Shown here: positions 18,085 to 26,892 of the stretch, in pieces
How the letters are laid out: every line of letters begins with the position of its first letter
Position numbering within the stretch: the stretch's first letter is position 1
NCBI GenBank assembly: GCA_949840885.1
Contig: CATKYJ010000001.1
Location: 1 to 64,000, forward strand
Source of the DNA: an uncultured Acetatifactor sp.
GTDB taxonomy: Bacteria > Bacillota > Clostridia > Lachnospirales > Lachnospiraceae
Direction: 5' to 3'
DNA length: 64,000 bases
Notes under the pieces: model-generated
The model's input: the letters and a program-made list of their open reading frames with translations, nothing else
The model's database searches: none
Told to the model about the DNA's origin: nothing
Translations under genes and position numbers: made by a program

Positions 18085-19143
18085 CTATACTGCGCTGTTC
18101 TTCGCTGTCCCGGTGCTCTCCCGAACCACCAGGTCCGGGGTCTGCAGCTGAATCCTGGGAATGCTCTTGCCGGCAATGGCGGCCAGAGCGGTCCCCACCA
18201 GTTTCCCGGCGAACTCTTCGTAGCGGTAGTCTATGCTTGTCATTCTGGGCGTCAAAAGCTGCGCCACCTCCGTATTGTCATAGCTTATGACAGAAATGTC
18301 GTCCGGCACCCGGCAACCGTGCTCTATGATGCTGCGCGCCACCCCGGCGGCAGCATAGTCATTGATGGCGATCACTGCAGTGGGCATCCGGCTGCACTGA
18401 AACAGTTCATTCATCTCTTCGTATCCGGTCTTGTAGTCATATCCGCCTGTCCTGATATACTCCTCATGGTAGTCCAGATGGTAGTTTTTCAGAATCTGCC
18501 TGTACCGCTGAAGCTTCTCAAAGGTGGAAAGCACGTCCATGCGGCCTCCCACCAGAGCCACCCGCTTATGTCCTAAGTCGATCAAATGTTCCATGGCCAG
18601 ATCCATGGCTTTCATGGCATCGATCTGCACCTGGTAACACATGGTTCCGTCCAGCTTGCCCGTGACCACCAGGGGAATGCTGTTGGTAATCAGGTTCACC
18701 CGCTCTGCATACTCCACATCGCTGGCCAGGTCGTCCGCCTTGCCTCCCAACTGGATGATGGCTCCCACACGCTGCTCATAGAGCATCTCCAGCTGCTCCT
18801 CTTCCCGCTCTTTCTCCCCCAGAGAATTGCACAGCAGGACTCTGTATCCCGCTTTCCTGGCTTCGGTTTCACAGGCCACGAAAATATTGGCATAGTAGAC
18901 ATTCCGCACATCGGCGGCAATGATACCTATGACCTTGTTCTTCGGGTCCGTCAGCCCCCTGGCCATGGCATTGGGCTTAAAATTGTATTTGTCAATGAGC
19001 TGCTGTACTTTTTCTTTCTTTTCAGGCCGGACATTGGCGTTGTTGGTCAGCACCCGGGATACAGTGGCTACGGAGACTCCTGCCTCACTGGCAATGTCGT
19101 AGATCGTGATGACTTTGTTTTCGCCTGACTTTCGATTTTCCAT
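18085..19143 (-). CDS. LacI/GalR-family transcriptional regulator
   Basis: A 352-residue repressor. Residues 12-66 form the LacI helix-turn-helix and hinge helix (TIYDIASEAGVSVATVSRVL; NAMARGL), and residues 70-340 the periplasmic-binding-protein-like sensor domain (VIGIIAADVRN; HKRVALVGG; ISVISYDNTEVAQLLTPRMTSIDYRYEE). It likely represses the sugar operon read in the same direction downstream and releases on sugar binding. It has its own terminator, so the two are separate units. RBS GAAAGG lies upstream of the ATG at 19143. Confidence 0.92.
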   Translation of the reverse strand: MENRKSGENKVITIYDIASEAGVSVATVSRVLTNNANVRPEKKEKVQQLIDKYNFKPNAMARGLTDPKNKVIGIIAADVRNVYYANIFVACETEARKAGYRVLLCNSLGEKEREEEQLEMLYEQRVGAIIQLGGKADDLASDVEYAERVNLITNSIPLVVTGKLDGTMCYQVQIDAMKAMDLAMEHLIDLGHKRVALVGGRMDVLSTFEKLQRYRQILKNYHLDYHEEYIRTGGYDYKTGYEEMNELFQCSRMPTAVIAINDYAAAGVARSIIEHGCRVPDDISVISYDNTEVAQLLTPRMTSIDYRYEEFAGKLVGTALAAIAGKSIPRIQLQTPDLVVRESTGTAKNSAV

Positions 19144-19288
19144 CTGTTTTTACTACCTTTCTGTCAAATTTCCGGCCATCCCCGCAAACCATACTGCCCC
19201 GTCCCGCCCCAAGAATCCATCAAATCAGCCAGACCGGCATACACGGACGGCGGCCATGCACATGAAAGCCGCAGACTATCCTCCTGCA

Positions 19289-19310
19289 CTAAAATCTAAT
19301 TTTATTTTAG
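19289..19310. promoter_or_regulatory. Inverted repeat upstream of the LacI gene
   Basis: CTAAAAT-8-ATTTTAG lies about 150 bases before the LacI-family start. A second dyad, GGCTAG...CTAGCC, spans 19349-19378. Both fall in the divergent region between lacI and the first araC and may be autoregulatory sites. Confidence 0.35.
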
Positions 19311-19404
19311 CCATTATCAGCCCGACTGTCAATCCGCATAAATTCCACGGCTAGAAAATTGATGCGTTTATCCTAGCCAAGAAAGCCGCCCAAATCAAAA
19401 TTTA

Positions 19405-19433
19405 TTGCAATTCATCCCTCCGTATGTTATCAT
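19405..19433 (+). promoter_or_regulatory. Promoter of the first AraC-family gene
   Basis: TTGCAA (19405-19410) and TATCAT (19428-19433) with a 17-base spacer, followed by a leader of about 135 bases that contains a near-palindrome around 19469-19483. The rest of the 19144-19574 gap holds only the dyads listed. Confidence 0.55.
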
Positions 19434-19574
19434 AAAATCACTTCAGAAAATCTATTTTTGCTTCTAACGGAAACCATGGTTCCAGGCGTTTTGCCCGGAG
19501 TAACCCATTCATGATCGAAGAGATCAGGACAATTTTTATGCCCCTGACGAAGCGAAAGGAATGGTAAATACGCT

Positions 19575-20444
19575 ATGAAAAAAGACTTACATTGTAAATA
19601 TAGCATTTTAGACAAAGATGTATGCAGCGAACACAAAGTTGGCAGAATTAACATCTGCTCTTCCGTGGTTCTTCATAATCACGATGGATATGAAATCATT
19701 CTGTTTTTAGGCGGAAAAGATGTAAGTTATTTTGTAGAATCTGACGGAAAAGTATTAGAGCGGGGCGACTTGATTTTTATCAGCCCCTTTGCCTTTCATG
19801 GCCTCAAGCTAATTGATGTATCCAGCTATGAACGAGCCGTGATACATATACGGCCGCCCTACCTTCAGTCACTCAGTGATAAGAATATTGATTTATCTCT
19901 CTGTTTTCACAAGATGCCCGCCAAGCGCCTGAATGTCATTCACTTAAGCGAACCGGAAATCCAGCGCTTTGTGTCCATTGCCGATGCCCTGGAAAAAACC
20001 ATATCCACCCGCAGTTATGGACATACCATTCTGGAAAAGGCTTACCTGTCTGAACTGATGGTGATGGCAAACCAATGTGCGGAGACATTTCACACACAGC
20101 TCTATTCCAATATTATGCCCTCGGTTGTGAAAAAAACGTTTGAATTCGTAGACGAGAATATCACTTCCGACATTACAGTGGAAAGTCTTGCCGTACACTT
20201 TCATCACAACAGCGATTATCTGAGCCGGGCTTTCAAAGCCACAACAGGCTTATCCCTGAAGCACTATATAACGGCAAAAAAGATCGCTCTTGCCCAGCAG
20301 TACCTCTGTCAAGGTACCCCCCCTAGCGATGTCTGCTTCATGATTGGCTATAATAATTACTCCAGCTTCTCCCGCCGTTTTTCCGCACAAGTGGGTCTGT
20401 CGCCCAAACAATATCAGCAAAACAGCCAGCTTTCAAGTCTTTGA
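19575..20444 (+). CDS. AraC-family regulator with N-terminal cupin domain
   Basis: A 289-residue regulator. Residues 25-100 are a cupin-type sugar-sensing domain (VVLHNHDGYEIILFLGG; ERGDLIFISPFAFHGLKL). Residues 190-285 are the double helix-turn-helix of AraC/XylS proteins (ITVESLAVHFHHNSDYLSRAFKATTGLSLKHYI; PPSDVCFMIGYNNYSSFSRRFSAQVGLSPKQY). It faces the two dehydrogenase genes and importer and probably activates them in response to a sugar. AAAGGA lies about 13 bases before the ATG, rather far. Confidence 0.9.
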   Translation: MKKDLHCKYSILDKDVCSEHKVGRINICSSVVLHNHDGYEIILFLGGKDVSYFVESDGKVLERGDLIFISPFAFHGLKLIDVSSYERAVIHIRPPYLQSLSDKNIDLSLCFHKMPAKRLNVIHLSEPEIQRFVSIADALEKTISTRSYGHTILEKAYLSELMVMANQCAETFHTQLYSNIMPSVVKKTFEFVDENITSDITVESLAVHFHHNSDYLSRAFKATTGLSLKHYITAKKIALAQQYLCQGTPPSDVCFMIGYNNYSSFSRRFSAQVGLSPKQYQQNSQLSSL

Positions 20445-20466
20445 ACGCAGGACTGCACCGGCATGA

Positions 20467-20517
20467 AAGGGATGGTTCCAGGCCTTAGCGGAGAACGCCA
20501 GGCCTGGAATATCCCCT
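20467..20517. terminator. Shared hairpin between convergent genes
   Basis: TTCCAGGCCT (20476-20485) pairs with AGGCCTGGAA (20500-20509), and outer AAGGG/CCCTT pairs extend it. No clear T run, but it lies exactly between the ends of the convergent araC and dehydrogenase genes and could stop both. Confidence 0.55.
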
Positions 20518-20523
20518 TGCAAA

Positions 20524-21687
20524 TCAGCTGTAATTTCCTATGGTAAACCGCTCTTCTTTAAAGTTTTCCACAGAAGTTTTTTTCTCATAAAAGTGAATGG
20601 CATTGTCCAAGATATCCTTAAATGTATAGCCCAAATCTTCCTTTTCAATGGGAAGCTTTACCGTTCTGCCGTGGAAGCCCGCCATATAGATCGCGGTGAT
20701 TACCTCCACTGTCCTCCTGCCGTCGATACCCGTGATCAGCGGGCGGCTGCCCGTTTCCAGGGCAGTGAGTACATCGTCGATCTCCCCTGTATGCCCCTCA
20801 TAGGCAAGATCCGGAAGCTCTTCATAAAATTTCTGAATTTTCGAGATAAGCTCCGCATTTCCTTCCGCCTTTGGAAAACCGTTCTGCTGGGTCACTTCCG
20901 CATTGATCCCCCAGGGGGCAGAGATTCCGGCATCCGCGCACTGCAGAGAGATTCCCTGCTTCTCCCCATGGTGCACCACGGAACTGGTTACCTGGGCCAG
21001 ACTTCCGTCCCCGTAGCGCAGGCATGCAAGAGACAGATCTTCCACCTCGGCATTGTCATGCATGACATTGGTCAGCATGGCTGTCACGGATTCCGGAAGC
21101 TTTCCCTCCAGCCAGTTCAGCATGTCAATGTGATGCACCGCATGGTTCAGCGTGGGGCCGCCCCCTTCCTTTTCCCAGGTTCCCCGCCACCAGAGATCGT
21201 AATAGCAATGTCCCCGCCACCAGAGGGATTCCACCTGGGCCATGCAGATTTTTCCTGCCAGGCCGCTGTCCACCACCTTTTTCAGCTTATAAATGGAATT
21301 CCGGAAACGATTCTGCGCGATACATGCCATGGTCACTTTGTTCCTCGCTTCCGCTTCCAGCATTTGGTCGCACTCTGCCAGGCAGGTTGCCATGGGCTTC
21401 TCCACCACGATATTACATCCTGCATTCATGCAGTTGACTGCAATTTCACAATGCACATAGGGCGGCGTACAGATATGTACCAGGTCAATTTCAACATCCG
21501 AGCCCAGCATGGCGCAGTGATCGTCAAAGACCCTGCAGTCCAGCCCGTATTGTTTTTTCATTGCCTCCGCTTTATCCGGATAAATGTCACACAGCGCTAC
21601 AATCTTACATCTGTCCGGAAAGGTCAAAAGGCCTGCCACATGCGCATTGGCAATATTTCCGGTTCCCACAATGGCTACTCGAATCAT
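20524..21687 (-). CDS. Gfo/Idh/MocA-family oxidoreductase
   Basis: A 387-residue NAD(P)-dependent dehydrogenase of the glucose-fructose oxidoreductase/inositol dehydrogenase family. The Rossmann motif GTGNIAN is at residues 8-14, the EKPMA motif near residue 96 and the catalytic-type HHIDMLNWL segment near residue 186. It probably oxidises a sugar or sugar derivative brought in by the neighbouring importer. A second member of the family lies 54 bases upstream in the same direction, so the two may act in sequence. Substrate cannot be read from the sequence. Confidence 0.85.
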   Translation of the reverse strand: MIRVAIVGTGNIANAHVAGLLTFPDRCKIVALCDIYPDKAEAMKKQYGLDCRVFDDHCAMLGSDVEIDLVHICTPPYVHCEIAVNCMNAGCNIVVEKPMATCLAECDQMLEAEARNKVTMACIAQNRFRNSIYKLKKVVDSGLAGKICMAQVESLWWRGHCYYDLWWRGTWEKEGGGPTLNHAVHHIDMLNWLEGKLPESVTAMLTNVMHDNAEVEDLSLACLRYGDGSLAQVTSSVVHHGEKQGISLQCADAGISAPWGINAEVTQQNGFPKAEGNAELISKIQKFYEELPDLAYEGHTGEIDDVLTALETGSRPLITGIDGRRTVEVITAIYMAGFHGRTVKLPIEKEDLGYTFKDILDNAIHFYEKKTSVENFKEERFTIGNYS

Positions 21688-21741
21688 ACACTGTCCTCTT
21701 TCCCCACCTCCAGCCGGTGGAATAAACTGACTGTCATGCCG

Positions 21742-22824
21742 CTATTTCACGCGCACTGCCTGGAGCTGGGCCCTGACGCAAAGCTCCGCGGCCTTGAAAG
21801 CATGCTCCTGGGTCATGGCATTTTCCGTGCGGTGGATACAGTCCAAAATCAGCTGCCCGAAAAATGGATAGCCCACTTTCCCGGTAACCTCAAAGTGCTG
21901 CTCTCCATCCTGGTTTACCAGAAATACATGATTGCCGGTTCCGTCATTGCAGCCTACATTCACATATTTGCGAAGTTCGATATACCCTTTGGTCCCCAGA
22001 ATGAAAGTCCGCCCGTCCCCCCAGGTAGAAAGTCCGTCCGGCGTAAACCAGTCCACACGGAAATGCTGCGTGGTATTGTTGTCCCCCACCAGAACGGCAT
22101 CCCCGAAATCTTCCAGCTCCGGGAAATCCGGATGTCCATAGTTCCCCACTTGGCTGTATTTTACCTCCGCGTCCTTTACGCCGCAGTAAAACAGAAACTG
22201 TTCGATCTGGTGGCTGCCGATATCACATAAAATGCCGCCATACTTCTCTTTTTGGAAGAACCATTCCGGTCTGCCCTTAGGGTCCCCCACCCTGTGGGGG
22301 CCAAAGCCGTCGATATGGATCGGCGTCCCGATTGCGCCGCTTTCAATCAGCTGGCCTGCATACACTGCCGCCTCCACATGAATGCGCTCGCTGTAGTAAA
22401 CCATGTACTTTCTGCCGGTGCGCCGCACCATGTCCTTTGCCGCCGCCAGCTGTTCCAATGTGGTCAGCGGCGCCTTATCCGTGAAATAGTCTTTTCCGGC
22501 CGCCATGACTCTGAGCCCTAATGCGCATCTTTCGCTGGTGACCGCAGCCCCGCAGACCAGTTTTACCTCCGGGTCGTCCAGGACTTCGCTCTCGGAACCT
22601 GCCGCCTTGGCCTCCGGAAATGCTTTTATAAAGTTTTTGACTTTCTCCGGATCCGGGTCATACACCCACTTCACCGTTGCGCCCGCTTCCACCAGACCGT
22701 TGCACATCCCATAGATGTGCCCGTGATCCAATGCCACGGCCGCAATGGGAAATTCTCCTGCCGCCACCACCGGTGCGGGTTTTCCTTTGGGCGCATAATT
22801 CATTCCGTCTTTTTTCTGCTCCAT
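21742..22824 (-). CDS. Gfo/Idh/MocA-family oxidoreductase (second)
   Basis: A 360-residue relative of the preceding dehydrogenase but quite divergent. The nucleotide-binding N-terminus is atypical (VAAGEFPIAAVALDHGHIYGM in place of GxGxxG), starting about residue 18. The catalytic region has DKAPLTT in place of EKP and a GSHQIEQFLFY segment near residue 205. These features resemble MviM-like members whose activity is little known; it may be a lyase or non-classical dehydrogenase. A terminator-like hairpin separates it from the importer genes, so it may have partly independent expression. Confidence 0.75.
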   Translation of the reverse strand: MEQKKDGMNYAPKGKPAPVVAAGEFPIAAVALDHGHIYGMCNGLVEAGATVKWVYDPDPEKVKNFIKAFPEAKAAGSESEVLDDPEVKLVCGAAVTSERCALGLRVMAAGKDYFTDKAPLTTLEQLAAAKDMVRRTGRKYMVYYSERIHVEAAVYAGQLIESGAIGTPIHIDGFGPHRVGDPKGRPEWFFQKEKYGGILCDIGSHQIEQFLFYCGVKDAEVKYSQVGNYGHPDFPELEDFGDAVLVGDNNTTQHFRVDWFTPDGLSTWGDGRTFILGTKGYIELRKYVNVGCNDGTGNHVFLVNQDGEQHFEVTGKVGYPFFGQLILDCIHRTENAMTQEHAFKAAELCVRAQLQAVRVK

Positions 22825-22885
22825 ATCCTACCTCGTTTCCATATGCTTTTCCCTATATTACCACTCTTTCCATGATTTGCCAAAT

Positions 22886-22930
22886 TAGATAGAAAGAAGA
22901 AGCTGCCGGCTTTTGTCAGCAGCCTCTTCT
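22886..22930 (-). terminator. Terminator after the solute-binding lipoprotein
   Basis: On the minus strand AGAAGA-GGCTGC pairs with GCAGC-TCTTCT around a 12-base loop, followed by TTCTTTCT. It probably reduces rather than blocks read-through into the dehydrogenase genes. Confidence 0.65.
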
Positions 22931-22957
22931 GTTCAGTTACAATACAGATTCCGATCC

Positions 22958-24646
22958 TTATTCAGCCATGGGATAAGATCCGCGGTAAGCGCCCTCTTTA
23001 TAGGCTTCCCGCTGTTCATCGATAATCTGCTGGCCGCCTGAGGTAAGCAGGGCATTCATATACTCATCCCACTTTGCGTCAAACTCTTCCGGCTTACAGG
23101 TTACGGTCTGTACCAGCAATTCGGCCTCTTTGGAGATTACGGTTGTGCCGTAGTCAACCCGGGCCTGGATGGTGCGCGTAAAGCTGATGGGCTCATAGCC
23201 AAAGGTATTGGAGATTTCAAGCGAATGGGCAACTTCATCCGTATACCCGGGATAGGCATTGGCGGAAGCGGCAAAATTCAGTTCGTCAGAACCATAGTAA
23301 AATCCGTTACAGATAGGTGCGCCGTCGGTAGCATGCAGCTTGTAAGCATCCTCTGTGTCATCCACATTCTTCAGATCGGTAGGGATTCCGTTCTCGTCCA
23401 CTGTGGTATAGTTATGTCCCTCTTCGCCATTCTGCAGAGCAAAGAGACTCTCGGGCTGGCACATCCAGTTGAGGTATTTCAAAGCGGCAATGGCTGTCTC
23501 TTCCGGTACGGAAGCCGGTATGAAGATATACTGGCCCGCGGCAGTATAGGTCTCATGAGGCTTGTCTTCGCTGTCAGGCTTAAAAGCGTCACAGGCAATA
23601 TAGGATGCCCCTTCTACATTTTTCTCCAAGTCAATCTGGAAAGAATCTTCCATACGCCATGCAGCGTCCCAGTTGCCCATCCAGAATCCGTCATAGCCGT
23701 TTACGCGGTCAGACTTGGTCTGGTCGCTGTTCTCGATGCCGAAGTAATCCGTCACCAGGCCCTCGTTGAAGAATTTGTTCATCCAGCGAATGGCTTCCTT
23801 TGCGCCGGGCAGCAGGTAATGGAAATCATGATGGGCAACCCAGTCCTCTTCCGTCACCTGAGAGTAGTCGATAAAAGCATCCATCTGGTAAATCCAGCCG
23901 TAGAAAGGATCTGCGGAATATAAGTCGGACGCGTAAGGAATGGTCTTCTCTCCGCCCAGATTCTGCTCCTTGGCGGCTTTCAGGTACTCATACAGCTCGT
24001 CAACGTTGGTGGGAACCTCCATATTCAGCTTTTCCAGCCAGTCCTTGCGGATATAGTTTACCTGGGTAGCTACGATGATACGGCGGGCAGGCAGCGCAAA
24101 CTGCTCCTTTCCATTGCCCACGTCAAACTGACCATACTCAAGCACGTTATCACCCAGGAACGCTTTCAGATCCGGTGCATACTCATCCAGCATGCCGTCC
24201 AGTGCATAAATACCGCCCATGTCCACATACTGCTGTACCAAATCTCCGCCATAGGTCATGCAGATGTCAGGCGCGGTGCCGCCGGCCAGCTGGGTATTCA
24301 GAATCGTACCCTCCTCCCAGCGGGATACAGGCACCCATTCCACCTTGATGTGATTGGGATCGCCGAAGTTCTCCTGGATGTAATGAAGCTGCCAGCAGTC
24401 TTCCACATTGAAGCCGGCGATGGAGCGGTCATACATCTCCACACGCAGTGTTATCCACTCATCATTGTTTTCCGCAGGGGGAGTGGACTCCTCATTGCTA
24501 TCGGATTGGGCGGCAGAGCTTTCTGTCTTGTCTGCTGCGGAGGAAGAACCTCCCTTGTCGTCTGATCCGGAGCCACAGCCCGCAAACATGCTCACGCACA
24601 TGCCAAAGGCCAGTGCAAGAGATAGAACCTTTTGAAACTTTTTCAT
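22958..24646 (-). CDS. Extracellular solute-binding lipoprotein (YtcQ/LipO type)
   Basis: A 562-residue lipoprotein with lipobox MFAGC (Cys24), a Ser/Glu-rich linker to about residue 60 and a large family-1 solute-binding fold (VPVSRWEEGTILNTQLAGGTAPDICMTYGG; DELYEYLKAAKEQNLGGEKTIPY). It ends with the QQIIDEQREAYKE helix typical of YtcQ-like proteins. It is the third gene of the LplB-YtcP-type importer, 63 bases after the second permease. Likely ligands are plant or host oligosaccharides; the neighbouring GH127 points to arabino-oligosaccharides. Confidence 0.9.
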   Translation of the reverse strand: MKKFQKVLSLALAFGMCVSMFAGCGSGSDDKGGSSSAADKTESSAAQSDSNEESTPPAENNDEWITLRVEMYDRSIAGFNVEDCWQLHYIQENFGDPNHIKVEWVPVSRWEEGTILNTQLAGGTAPDICMTYGGDLVQQYVDMGGIYALDGMLDEYAPDLKAFLGDNVLEYGQFDVGNGKEQFALPARRIIVATQVNYIRKDWLEKLNMEVPTNVDELYEYLKAAKEQNLGGEKTIPYASDLYSADPFYGWIYQMDAFIDYSQVTEEDWVAHHDFHYLLPGAKEAIRWMNKFFNEGLVTDYFGIENSDQTKSDRVNGYDGFWMGNWDAAWRMEDSFQIDLEKNVEGASYIACDAFKPDSEDKPHETYTAAGQYIFIPASVPEETAIAALKYLNWMCQPESLFALQNGEEGHNYTTVDENGIPTDLKNVDDTEDAYKLHATDGAPICNGFYYGSDELNFAASANAYPGYTDEVAHSLEISNTFGYEPISFTRTIQARVDYGTTVISKEAELLVQTVTCKPEEFDAKWDEYMNALLTSGGQQIIDEQREAYKEGAYRGSYPMAE

Positions 24647-24709
24647 ACATTTCTCTCCTTTTCTTTATATTTGAACGGTTATCCCGCCCAATACAATGTT
24701 ACCGGGAAT

Positions 24710-25615
24710 TTATCCCTTGACAGCGCCCATGGTCACGCCCTTGACGAAATACCGCTGTACAAACGGGTAAACCAGCAGAATCGGCAGTGTGGCAAAAATA
24801 ATGGTTGCGGATTCAATGGATTCGGACAGGCTGGATGCCATTTCATTGGCATTGCCCTCCATCACTGTCACTTCAATGGCCTGAGCGCCTTTAATGAGGT
24901 TATACAGCTTTAACTGCAAGGGCTGCAGATTGCGGGAGGTTATGTAATACAGAGCGTCGGAAAAGGAATTCCAGCGGCCCACCGCATAAAATAATGATAA
25001 TGTGGCCAGAGAGGAATAGCTCAATGGCAAATATACCCGCAGCAGAATCTGAAAATCGTTGGCGCCGTCAATAAATGCGGCTTCGCTCAGTTCATAAGGC
25101 AAACTGGAGAAAAAGTTTTTCATAATGATGACATTGAATGTGGAGATCAGTCCCGGCAGGATTAACGCCCACATATTGTCCAGCAGCCCCAGATCTTTGA
25201 TATTTAAGTAAATCGGGATGGTGCCCCCCGAAAAATACATGGTGAATACAATGAACATGGTGAAAAATTTGCGTCCTTTCAGGCGTTTCATAGTCAGCGG
25301 AAACGCGATGAGAACCGTGAGGACCATGGACAGCACCGTGTAAATGACAGTCAGCTCAATGGTGTAGAACAGGCTGTGCCACATGGATTTATCCCCTACA
25401 ATCGCCTCATATGCCTTCGTGGAAAACTCCACCGGCCAAAAGGATACGGCCCCCCGCAGAATCGCCGATTTCGAGGACAGGGAGATGGCAATTACATTGA
25501 TAAAAGGCAGTGTACAGATCAAGACGAAAATTACCATGATCACGGAAAGCACATATTGCCCGGTTGTGGTTTTCGGCTTTTCCATTTTAAAAGATGTATT
25601 TCCTTTGCCTCGCAT
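24710..25615 (-). CDS. Carbohydrate ABC permease, YtcP type
   Basis: A 301-residue permease with six membrane segments (first at about 22-44). The EAA loop is canonical at 178-195 (EAAFIDGA...YLP), and the C-terminus ends VKGVTMGAVKG, a hallmark of YtcP proteins. The ATG at 25615 has GGGGGAAAGGG upstream; an extension to 25678 overlaps the previous gene and is unlikely. Confidence 0.92.
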   Translation of the reverse strand: MRGKGNTSFKMEKPKTTTGQYVLSVIMVIFVLICTLPFINVIAISLSSKSAILRGAVSFWPVEFSTKAYEAIVGDKSMWHSLFYTIELTVIYTVLSMVLTVLIAFPLTMKRLKGRKFFTMFIVFTMYFSGGTIPIYLNIKDLGLLDNMWALILPGLISTFNVIIMKNFFSSLPYELSEAAFIDGANDFQILLRVYLPLSYSSLATLSLFYAVGRWNSFSDALYYITSRNLQPLQLKLYNLIKGAQAIEVTVMEGNANEMASSLSESIESATIIFATLPILLVYPFVQRYFVKGVTMGAVKG

Positions 25616-25631
25616 ACCCTTTCCCCCTTTC

Positions 25632-26576
25632 CTACCAGATACCCTGCTCGTCAAACAGACGAGAGACCGAATTGGCAACCGTAATCAGTATCAGACCCAC
25701 CACAGACTGGAACAGACCGATGGCCGTGGCACGGGCGAACTGATTGTTCTGAATACCGGCGCGATACACGAAAGTAGAAATAACGTCGCAGGTATCCTGC
25801 ACCAATGTATTTCCTATGATAAAAGGACGGTCAAAGCCAATGGACATCATGCGCCCGATATTCATTACCAGCAGTACCACAATGGTGGACCGGATGCCCG
25901 GAAGCGTCACATGCCAGATCTGCTGGAGCTTGTTGGCGCCGTCAATCTGGGCCGCCTCGAACAGCGTGGTATCCAGGCCGGTAATGGCTGCCAGATACAG
26001 GATGGTGCCCCAGCCCATGCCCTGCCACACGCCCACCAGCACATAGGTGAATGTCCACCATGCGCCGTTGGTCAGGAAAGGCACATTGCTTTCAACCAGC
26101 CCCCACTTCAGCAGCAAGGCGTTGATGGCGCCGGAAGTAGGTGCGAAAATTTCCAATACCATACCGCCGATGATAACCCAGGACAGGAAATGCGGCAGGT
26201 ACAAAAGTGTCTGGGAGACTTTCTTCAGCTTCAGCATCCGCATCTCATTCAGCAAAATGGCAAGAATGATGGGAACCGGAAATCCGAACAGCAAATCCAG
26301 GAAATTGAGCCACAGGGTATTGCGAAGCGCAATGCCAAAGTCACGCATGCCGAACACAAATTCGAAGTTCTCCAGACCGATAAATTTGCTGCCCTTAATG
26401 CCGGTAAAAATATTGTACTTCTGGAAAGCAATAATCAGTCCCGCCATGGGCTTATAGCAGAAAATCACATACCAGAGAATCGGAACTGCCAGCATGGCAT
26501 ACAATCGCCAGTCACGCCGGAGCCAGTAGAGCCCCTTTTTTCGTTTTGTTCCTTTCGATGACGCCTGCTTAACCAT
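25632..26576 (-). CDS. Carbohydrate ABC permease, LplB type
   Basis: A 314-residue permease with a basic N-terminus and six membrane segments. The FCYKPMAGLIIAFQKYN stretch at about 39-55 is diagnostic for the LplB family, and the EAA loop is at 207-224 (EAAQIDGA...TLP). First gene of the second importer operon; the next permease starts 16 bases after its stop codon. No ATPase in the operon. Confidence 0.93.
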   Translation of the reverse strand: MVKQASSKGTKRKKGLYWLRRDWRLYAMLAVPILWYVIFCYKPMAGLIIAFQKYNIFTGIKGSKFIGLENFEFVFGMRDFGIALRNTLWLNFLDLLFGFPVPIILAILLNEMRMLKLKKVSQTLLYLPHFLSWVIIGGMVLEIFAPTSGAINALLLKWGLVESNVPFLTNGAWWTFTYVLVGVWQGMGWGTILYLAAITGLDTTLFEAAQIDGANKLQQIWHVTLPGIRSTIVVLLVMNIGRMMSIGFDRPFIIGNTLVQDTCDVISTFVYRAGIQNNQFARATAIGLFQSVVGLILITVANSVSRLFDEQGIW

Positions 26577-26892
26577 ACAATACCCTCCTGTTCTTTCAAT
26601 CTCTTTTTGGGTTCAAAATCCTCACCGCTCCGCTATCTGAAAGGGTCAGATTCTGTCTCAACAACCCAAGACTTCTTTCTCTCTAACTGTATCAGCAGAC
26701 GGCGTATCTCTGGTACACAAAAAACTATATCTTTTTTGCAAAATCCGACTTTATGTTTAAAAAAGTTAAATTATGAGAGCAAAAAAGGACAATTTATACA
26801 AAAGATAAATTGTCCCAAATCTTTTTGCCGTCCGAATCTCCAGGTTCCGCATGACTTTCCCCTGCTTCCTTGTGCATAGGGCATCAAGTCCT
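26577..26892. other. Intergenic region between GH127 and the LplB operon
   Basis: A 316-base gap without a believable gene. Its left 200 bases are AT-rich and must hold the promoter of the LplB operon, but I see no clean -35/-10 pair. The right part holds the GH127 terminator. Confidence 0.6.
26781..26815 (-). terminator. Terminator of the GH127 gene
   Basis: On the minus strand GGACAATTTAT pairs perfectly with ATAAATTGTCC (11 bp, 7-base loop) and is followed by TTTTTT. Confidence 0.92.
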
